From the NCBI GenBank assembly GCA_024641205.1, contig JAHEDM010000054.1:1-10432 (forward strand): a stretch of DNA of 10,432 nt, written 5' to 3'. Made by a program: the position numbers and the translations under genes. The notes below the pieces were generated by a model. It saw only the letters and a program-made list of their open reading frames with translations, was not told the DNA's origin and made no database searches. Positions 6,360 to 10,432 of the stretch are shown in pieces (within the stretch, counting starts at the first letter, position 1; each line of letters starts with the position of its first letter). This stretch comes from Actinomycetes bacterium (lineage in GTDB: Bacteria > Actinomycetota > Acidimicrobiia > Spongiisociales > UBA4744).

Positions 6360-6878
6360 ATGAAACACCGCACCGCGATCGTGACGGCCTCCTCGATAGT
6401 CGGCGTCCTTCTGGCGGGGGCCACCGCCGCCGCTGCCAACCTCGGGATCTTGAGCGCCACCGCTTCCGACGCAGCCTTGGGAACGGCCGATCCCACCGTG
6501 GCGGCCGCTCCTGCTCCCATTACCACGGAACCCCCCCTGGTTCTGGAAACCGGACCCGCTCCTGCGACGCCGCAACCGGAACTGCTCGCCTACGAGATCC
6601 CCCAGGTTGGTGTTGTCACGGTGGCCCGGACAGGGAGTTCGCTCTCCGTAAGCCAGATCGACGCTCCGGGTTGGCAGTGGAATGTTGGGACCGATCTTTC
6701 CAACCTGACCGTAAACCTGACGGACGGTACGCGCCTGATCGAATTCACGGCGTCGGTCGTAAACGGCGAAGTGACGGTTGCCGTCGCCGAGCAATCTCCT
6801 CCCGGTCAGGGTTCGGATGATGGCGACGAAGGCTACGAGAGCGACGACCACGAAGACGAGGGCCACGACGATGACTGA
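6360..6878 (+). CDS. Exported protein with a beta-rich domain and an Asp/Glu/His tail, function unknown
   Basis: A 172-residue protein I cannot assign to a named family. It has an N-terminal signal peptide or anchor (basic MKHR, hydrophobic 7-26, Ala-rich cleavage region), an Ala/Pro/Thr-rich linker (about 40-75) and a compact domain (about 78-145). That domain alternates short beta-like strands (VGVVTVAR, SLSVSQI, GWQWNV, LTVNLTDGT, RLIEFTASVVNGEVTVAV). The final 21 residues are strongly acidic with two His (DDHEDEGHDDD), suggesting divalent metal or cation binding. No FMN-attachment motif of the D-x-x-[ST]-G-A-[ST] type is seen. The ATG at 6360 has AAGGAG six bases upstream; an upstream in-frame start at 6342 lacks this. 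It is the first gene of the four-gene operon and overlaps the next by eight bases. A role as periplasmic partner of the di-heme protein is inference. Confidence 0.8.
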   Translation: MKHRTAIVTASSIVGVLLAGATAAAANLGILSATASDAALGTADPTVAAAPAPITTEPPLVLETGPAPATPQPELLAYEIPQVGVVTVARTGSSLSVSQIDAPGWQWNVGTDLSNLTVNLTDGTRLIEFTASVVNGEVTVAVAEQSPPGQGSDDGDEGYESDDHEDEGHDDD

Positions 6879-7245
6879 CCTTTCAACCGAGGATCGCATC
6901 CGACGGCTCCAGGAACGACGGTCGGCAGGTGCAACGGGACAAGGCAGCAACGGACGGCCCAAGCGGACCGTTCCGGCGAAGGCATCGCGGGTGGCGGTGT
7001 TTGGAGTATCGACCACGATCATGCTGGGGATGATGACGGGGATGGCTTGGAACGCCGGCCTCCAGGCCGTCGCCGCACCCCCGGCCGCACCGTCGACCGA
7101 ATCGTCCTGGACCTTCATGGCGAGCCCGCCGCAATACAGTGTCCTCGAGCAGACCCGTTCCGGGGTGGCGGCGGTGCCTGCGCCGACTACGGTGACTCCG
7201 ATCCGCCAAACGTTGAGCATCACCAGAAGTGGTGGGAGCAGATGA
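6871..7245 (+). CDS. Small single-pass membrane protein, function unknown
   Basis: A 124-residue protein: hydrophilic, Arg-rich N-terminus (RIRRLQERR, PKRTVPAKASR), one membrane segment at about 41-69 (VAVFGVSTTIMLGMMTGMAW), then a Pro/Ala/Thr-rich outer tail of about 55 residues. The basic N-terminus predicts N-in, C-out. I recognise no family and no heme, flavin or metal motif. The ATG at 6871 overlaps the preceding gene by eight bases, and its own TGA overlaps the ApbE start as ATGA, so it is translationally coupled to both. Position implies a role in assembly or anchoring of the electron-transfer complex, which is inference. The longer frame starting at 6778 is rejected because it lies wholly inside the preceding gene. 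Confidence 0.75.
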   Translation: MTDLSTEDRIRRLQERRSAGATGQGSNGRPKRTVPAKASRVAVFGVSTTIMLGMMTGMAWNAGLQAVAAPPAAPSTESSWTFMASPPQYSVLEQTRSGVAAVPAPTTVTPIRQTLSITRSGGSR

Positions 7246-8156
7246 CGGCCGAACGACGCATGCGGGTCATGGGTAGCGAGGCTCACCTCCTCGCGGTAGG
7301 GGGAGATGAACGGCTCCTCGACGACGCCGAGCAGCGTCTGCTGGATCTCGAGATCAAATGGAGCCGCTTTCTCCCCGGTTCTGAGGTCAGCAGGCTCAAT
7401 GCGCAGCCCGGGCAAGAGTTGGCCGTCTCGCACGATACGGTCTTGCTGTTTTCGGCCGCCGTGGAAGCCAACCGTCTCACGCTCGGCTGGTTCGACCCGA
7501 CGGTGCTCTCTGCCCTTCTGGTGAAGGGCTACACGTCCAATCGCTATGGGGCAGGTGAGGAGTGCAGAATCGGCTGGCAGCCGACGGCAGGTGCCGCACC
7601 GGGCTGTCGGGGAATCGACATCGACCCGATTCTCAATATTGTGCGTATGCCGGCAGGCACCGGGTTCGACCCGGGAGGCATCGGCAAGGGCCTGGCGGCC
7701 GACCTCGTGACCGAAGAGATGATCCAGGCCGGCGCCGCCGGCGCCCTGGTCAACCTGGGCGGGGATCTTCGGGTTCGGGGTCAGGCCCCGGAAACGGATT
7801 TCTGGGTCGTCGACATTGAGGATCCTTTCAATCCTGATCTGCCCGTTCTCGCCGTGCGAATGGTCGAGGGAGCTGTTGCTTCATCTTCTACCTTGATACG
7901 GAATTGGGTCCACCGGGGACGAGCCGAACACCACCTCATCGATCCACGAACCGGAGACGGTCCAGCCAATGGCGTTGCAGCCGCCAGCGTCGTGGCGGGC
8001 AGCGGGTGGATGGCCGAAGCTTTCTCCAAGGTAGCGATGCTCGCCCCGACGCCGCTCGACGCGCTGGAGCTGATCGACGGCGTAGGCCTGTCGGGATTGG
8101 TCGTGAAAGAAGACGGGACGGTCGAGGTCTCGTCTGGTCTGGGGGCCTTCCTTTGA
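7242..8156 (+). CDS. apbE: ApbE-like FAD:protein FMN transferase
   Basis: A 304-residue member of the ApbE family, which cleaves FAD and attaches FMN covalently to Ser/Thr of carrier proteins, using Mg. Family signatures are SRFLPGSEVSRLN (41-53), WFDPTVLSAL (83-92), FDPGGIGKGLAADLV (142-156, FAD-binding loop), GALVNLGGDLRVRG (167-180) and HHLIDPRTGDGPANG (230-244). The usual metal-ligand motif ADALxT appears as MAEAFSK (257-263): Glu259 replaces Asp and Lys replaces the Thr. The change is conservative but unusual. There is no signal peptide or lipobox, so it looks cytoplasmic, whereas many ApbE proteins are exported lipoproteins. The start at ATG 7242 overlaps the preceding stop (ATGA) and has GGGAG six bases upstream. 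It precedes the ferric-reductase-type gene, a recurrent partnership in flavin-based transmembrane electron transfer. Confidence 0.9.
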   Translation: MTAERRMRVMGSEAHLLAVGGDERLLDDAEQRLLDLEIKWSRFLPGSEVSRLNAQPGQELAVSHDTVLLFSAAVEANRLTLGWFDPTVLSALLVKGYTSNRYGAGEECRIGWQPTAGAAPGCRGIDIDPILNIVRMPAGTGFDPGGIGKGLAADLVTEEMIQAGAAGALVNLGGDLRVRGQAPETDFWVVDIEDPFNPDLPVLAVRMVEGAVASSSTLIRNWVHRGRAEHHLIDPRTGDGPANGVAAASVVAGSGWMAEAFSKVAMLAPTPLDALELIDGVGLSGLVVKEDGTVEVSSGLGAFL

Positions 8157-8722
8157 ACGAACAGATCTACTGGTACCTCGCCCGTTCGTCCGGGATGGTT
8201 GCCTGGGGCTTGCTGACTCTCGCCACCATGTGGGGCATCTTCCTCTCCACGGGGATTCTTCAGGAGCGCAGGCGCCCGGCGTGGCTTCTCGCTTTGCATC
8301 GCTGGCTGGGCGGCCTGAGTGTGATTTTCGTCGCGATCCATCTGGCCGGCCTCATGCTCGATTCCTACGTCGAATTTTCGTGGATCGACCTTCTGATACC
8401 CGGTACATCGGAGTGGCGCCCGGTAGCGGTTGCCTTCGGGGTGGTGGGCTGCTATCTGCTGTTGGCCGTCGAGGGCACCTCGCTCCTCATGAAGAAGTTG
8501 CCCAAACGTTTGTGGAAGCAGATCCACATGACCAGTTTTGCGTTGTTCTGGTTGGTGTCGATCCACGGTGCCCTCGCCGGTGCCGACGCAACTGCGGGCT
8601 GGTATCAGGTCGCATCGGTGGCGATGATTGGATCAGTGATGCTGGTGGCCCTCTACCGATTCTTGGTTGGTCATCGACGCTCCGCCCCGAGCCGATCGGT
8701 GGCATCCGCGCCCGAGCTGTGA
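8153..8722 (+). CDS. Ferric-reductase-like di-heme transmembrane protein, membrane domain only
   Basis: A 189-residue integral membrane protein with about five helices (near 12-35, 47-70, 91-112, 124-143, 151-173). Two His pairs have the spacing of the ferric reductase/NADPH oxidase membrane domain: His49 and His63 in LHRWLGGLSVIFVAIHL (HX13H), and His125 and His138 in IHMTSFALFWLVSIHG (HX12H). They would hold two stacked b-type hemes that pass electrons across the membrane. The FAD/NAD(P)H-binding cytoplasmic half of full reductases is absent, as in MsrQ-like proteins, so electrons must come from another donor. The TTG start at 8153 overlaps the ApbE stop (TTGA); a start at the Met15 ATG would cut into the first helix. 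It is the last gene of the operon. Confidence 0.88.
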   Translation: MNEQIYWYLARSSGMVAWGLLTLATMWGIFLSTGILQERRRPAWLLALHRWLGGLSVIFVAIHLAGLMLDSYVEFSWIDLLIPGTSEWRPVAVAFGVVGCYLLLAVEGTSLLMKKLPKRLWKQIHMTSFALFWLVSIHGALAGADATAGWYQVASVAMIGSVMLVALYRFLVGHRRSAPSRSVASAPEL

Positions 8723-8884
8723 ACGAGCCGGTGGTTGCGGCCGGATTTCGCGGTAATCGATGTCCGGCGAGAATTTCGTCCGATCGGGTCGGGACTATCG
8801 GCCGTAGTGCGAACACCGTCACGAGGGTATGTTGGAATCTGAGGACGCGCACCCCGGTTGTTCGAAGGGAATGGGGAGACGCCA
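8723..8884. other. Intergenic spacer with no clear feature
   Basis: These 162 bases between the electron-transfer operon and the next gene hold no supported coding frame, no strong hairpin after the operon and no convincing promoter. The only clear element is the ribosome binding site GGGGAG at 8873-8878, six bases before the ATG at 8885, which fixes the start of the next gene. Confidence 0.4.
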
Positions 8885-9361
8885 ATGTTCGTCTACTACT
8901 TCGTGCATCTGAACCGGCCGTTCAGCACGGTCGAACCGGCTCTGGTGGCGCAGCTCAACCAGCTTGGGTCGTTTGCAGACGCAGCGTACCGAGAAGGTGA
9001 GGATCTCAGGGACAAGATCGACAGAATCGCTCTGAGGTATGACCATCCCACCATGGCCAAAACCGTTCGGCTCTTGTCGGGGATTCCGTTGCGAGGAGAC
9101 CAACAAACGACGATTCCGTTTGCCTGGGAAGCAACGGGGTCGCCGGGTTTGTTTCCGAGACTAGACGCCGATCTGATCGTGGCCGCGGTCGGTCCAGAGC
9201 TGTGCCAGATCACCATGCGCGGGACGTACACGCCCCCGCTTGGGCCGCTGGGACGAGCGCTCGATCGAGCCGTCTTGCACAGAATTGCTGAAGCGAGCGT
9301 GAAGAGTTTCGTTGACCGGGTAGCTCACCTGGTTGGCGGCGATGGAGTCGCAGCTGCCTGA
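8885..9361 (+). CDS. Conserved hypothetical protein, paralogue A of a tail-to-tail pair
   Basis: A 158-residue cytoplasmic protein (no signal, no membrane segment). It is about half identical to the protein encoded convergently at 9377-9835. Shared blocks are the N-terminal MF(V/I)YYF, ADAAYR-GE-LR (31-43), AKTV, QTTIP--W-ATG-PGLFP (74-92), ADL near 95 and LHRIAE-SVK-FVDR (131-146). The pattern of alternating strands ending in a long C-terminal helix is compatible with an SRPBCC/START-like ligand-binding fold, but that is a guess from pattern alone. The start at ATG 8885 is set by GGGGAG and by agreement with the paralogue's N-terminus; the upstream TTG at 8858 is not needed. No catalytic motif is recognised. 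Confidence 0.8.
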   Translation: MFVYYFVHLNRPFSTVEPALVAQLNQLGSFADAAYREGEDLRDKIDRIALRYDHPTMAKTVRLLSGIPLRGDQQTTIPFAWEATGSPGLFPRLDADLIVAAVGPELCQITMRGTYTPPLGPLGRALDRAVLHRIAEASVKSFVDRVAHLVGGDGVAAA

Positions 9362-9377
9362 ATTGGCTTTGGCCGAT
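9362..9377. terminator. Short hairpin filling the 15-base gap between convergent paralogues
   Basis: ATTGGC, loop TTTG, GCCGAT can form a 6-bp stem with one G-T wobble. It occupies the space between the two convergent stop codons and touches the second. It could act as a weak bidirectional terminator, but the stem is short and has no T-tract. Confidence 0.25.
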
Positions 9378-9835
9378 CAGGCGGCGCCGTCGCCGACAGC
9401 CTCGGCAATGCGATCGACGAAACCCTTCACACTTGACTCGGCAATTCGGTGCAGGAGAGCCTCGTCAATGGCCTGGCCGACGGGTCCACCGGGAGCCTCA
9501 TAAGAGCCACTGAAGCCGAGTTGGACCATATCCGGTCCGAGTCGAGCGACCGTCAAGTCTGCGTTCATCTGCGGGAACAAGCCCGGGGCTCCCGTTGCCT
9601 TCCAGGAGAGGGGAATCGTGGTCTGGTGCGGTGTTCGAACCGGACGTCCGACATCCAAAGTCACCGTCTTGGCAATGAATCCCCGCTTGCCGCCCACGCC
9701 GACCCGGGCGCGGAGCTCCTCGCCGTCGCGATAAGCAGCGTCCGCCCAACCGGTGAGATCCCTCAGGAGGCGGCACACCCGGTCTTCGACCTTCTCGAAG
9801 GGCTGGCCCAATTGCGCGAAGTAGTAGATGAACAC
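9377..9835 (-). CDS. Conserved hypothetical protein, paralogue B of a tail-to-tail pair
   Basis: A 152-residue cytoplasmic protein homologous over its whole length to paralogue A, with the same MFIYYF start, ADAAYRDGEELR, QTTIPLSWKATGAPGLFP and LLHRIAESSVKGFVDRIA blocks. The main length difference is a short deletion after about residue 53, where A has RYDHPT. GTG at 9835 is chosen because it restores the paralogue's N-terminus and is preceded by GAGGGA seven bases upstream. It is divergent from the Tat-exported protein gene at 10058. Function is unknown; the same low-confidence SRPBCC-like fold guess applies. The variable segment between the conserved blocks may set ligand specificity, which is inference. 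Confidence 0.8.
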   Translation of the reverse strand: MFIYYFAQLGQPFEKVEDRVCRLLRDLTGWADAAYRDGEELRARVGVGGKRGFIAKTVTLDVGRPVRTPHQTTIPLSWKATGAPGLFPQMNADLTVARLGPDMVQLGFSGSYEAPGGPVGQAIDEALLHRIAESSVKGFVDRIAEAVGDGAA

Positions 9836-10057
9836 GGACTGATCCCTCAGTAGCCCGCTGGTCGACGGTACGGTTCGCGCCTCGAACCGATATGCCGATG
9901 GCGACTTGGTGTGATGCGTGACATGTCTTGCTCAGCAGTCCCCTCGAGCTTCGTGACGAGTTTGGGCAGGTGAGGCGGCTCTCGGACAGGGGCGAAAGTC
10001 CCAAAGCGGTCGGGCCTAGGAACGGATTCAAGTGCTTCGCTGCTACCGTCACCGCCG
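9836..10057. other. Divergent intergenic region with a GNRA-capped hairpin
   Basis: These 222 bases separate paralogue B from the Tat protein gene and must carry both promoters, though none is convincing. GGGGC-GAAA-GTCCC at 9989-10002 forms a 5-bp stem (one G-T wobble) with a GAAA tetraloop, followed directly by AAAGC and, five bases on, GGCCTAGG. This could be part of a structured leader of the plus-strand gene. It does not match any riboswitch family well enough to name. Confidence 0.3.
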
Positions 10058-10061
10058 GTGA
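10049..10061. promoter_or_regulatory. Palindrome TCACCG-C-CGGTGA across the putative start codon
   Basis: Perfect 6-base arms around a single C include the proposed GTG start (10058-10060). As RNA it gives a 5-bp stem with a GCC loop that would hide the start codon; as DNA it is a symmetric site that a dimeric regulator could bind. It may be chance in GC-rich sequence. Confidence 0.3.
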
Positions 10062-10432
10062 GCGATGCAAAAGTCAGTCGCCGGAATTTCCTGGCGATGC
10101 TTGGTGTGTTAGTTGGTGCCGGGGCGGCCGGAGGATGGGCCTGGTTGCGACCCGCTGATGCCGTACCCCCTGTACCCACGCCGGAGGCTGCCCCAAGCCA
10201 GCGTGCGGCTCCGACGACATCAACAACTTCTGGATCCGGGTCGACGGTTACCCCCGCCGAGTCGACGACCTCGACAACCACAACCGCTTCGAGCACCACG
10301 ATCGAAACGACCACAACCACAGCGGCCCCAGCGACGACCATCGAAGCTTCGACAACAACCACCGCCGCCGCCACCACCACCACCACAACGGCCTCACCGT
10401 CGCCGACGACTACTGGCGCCGTTGCGCAGAGC
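10058..10432 (+). CDS. Tat-exported protein with Thr-rich linker, N-terminal part, cut by window edge
   Basis: 125 codons are visible and the frame is open to the right edge. The N-terminus has a twin-arginine signal: SRRNFLAML (7-15), then a hydrophobic Gly/Ala-rich stretch to about 29 and a likely Ala-x-Ala-type cleavage near ADAV (33-36). This predicts export of a folded, possibly cofactor-bearing protein. From about residue 50 to the edge it is almost wholly Thr/Ser/Ala/Pro, including runs of five or six Thr, a typical extended surface linker between membrane or wall and a distal domain. The distal domain, and so the function, is outside the window. The GTG start lacks a Shine-Dalgarno; no ATG in frame lies upstream before the stop at 9971, so a leaderless or structure-controlled start is possible. 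The Val-rich frame on the opposite strand is its shadow. Confidence 0.75.
   Translation, partial: MSDAKVSRRNFLAMLGVLVGAGAAGGWAWLRPADAVPPVPTPEAAPSQRAAPTTSTTSGSGSTVTPAESTTSTTTTASSTTIETTTTTAAPATTIEASTTTTAAATTTTTTASPSPTTTGAVAQS

Noticed and set aside
6282..7433. 383-codon minus-strand frame opposite the first operon genes
   Set aside because: Low-complexity Arg/Gly-rich translation with no family resemblance; it opposes three overlapping plus-strand genes with ribosome binding sites and signal/membrane features.
9981..10061. c-di-GMP-I riboswitch
   Set aside because: Only short motifs agree; the conserved GACGC and GGCAAA joints are missing, so it is listed only as an uncertain structured leader.
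9847..10386. Long minus-strand frame with Val-rich N-terminus
   Set aside because: It is the complement of the Thr-rich linker (ACN codons read as GTN/NGT) and of the intergenic region; the Tat signal on the plus strand is the credible coding signal.
1..10432. tRNA genes, CRISPR arrays, insertion sequences or phage genes
   Set aside because: I saw no cloverleaf with a GTTCGANTC arm in non-coding sequence, no regularly spaced repeats with spacers and no transposase or integrase motifs.

Overview
The window is high-GC DNA packed with genes that often overlap by a few bases. It uses GTG and TTG starts. Two exported proteins carry Ala/Pro/Thr-rich segments, one with a long Thr-rich linker after a twin-arginine signal. 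Together these suggest an actinobacterium, possibly of the Acidimicrobiia type. That placement is inferred from style and gene content only; there is no rRNA or other marker gene here.

Layout, left to right. (1) 1-1734, minus strand: the first 141 codons of a 4-alpha-glucanotransferase (MalQ), cut by the window edge, preceded by an ATP-grasp ligase of unknown substrate. (2) 1735-1914: a short divergent intergenic region with degenerate heptamer repeats. (3) 1915-2529, plus: an NfuA-type Fe-S carrier, followed by two strong GC hairpins between convergent genes. (4) 2674-3372, minus: a class III sirtuin. Divergent from it at 3435-4127 is an endonuclease V homologue that has lost most of the family's catalytic residues. 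(5) 4124-6228, minus: an OmpR-type response regulator and its membrane histidine kinase, coupled by a GTGA overlap. (6) 6360-8722, plus: four overlapping genes, divergent from the regulator. They encode an exported acidic-tailed protein, a single-pass membrane protein, an ApbE-like FMN transferase and a minimal ferric-reductase-type di-heme membrane protein. (7) 8885-9835: two paralogous small proteins of unknown function arranged tail to tail. (8) 10058-10432: the start of a Tat-exported protein with a Thr-rich linker, cut by the right edge.

The most coherent system is 5536-8722. A two-component pair sits back to back with a four-gene transmembrane electron-transfer operon, and a perfect inverted repeat (ACCTGA-N3-TCAGGT) lies between them as a candidate operator. 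ApbE attaches FMN to exported electron carriers and the di-heme membrane protein could pass electrons across the membrane. No recognisable flavin-accepting protein is encoded in the operon, and its two small exported or membrane proteins have no function I recognise. The other standout is the degenerate endonuclease V homologue, which looks like a conserved fold used without its nuclease chemistry. The remaining genes look like ordinary housekeeping or hypothetical genes.
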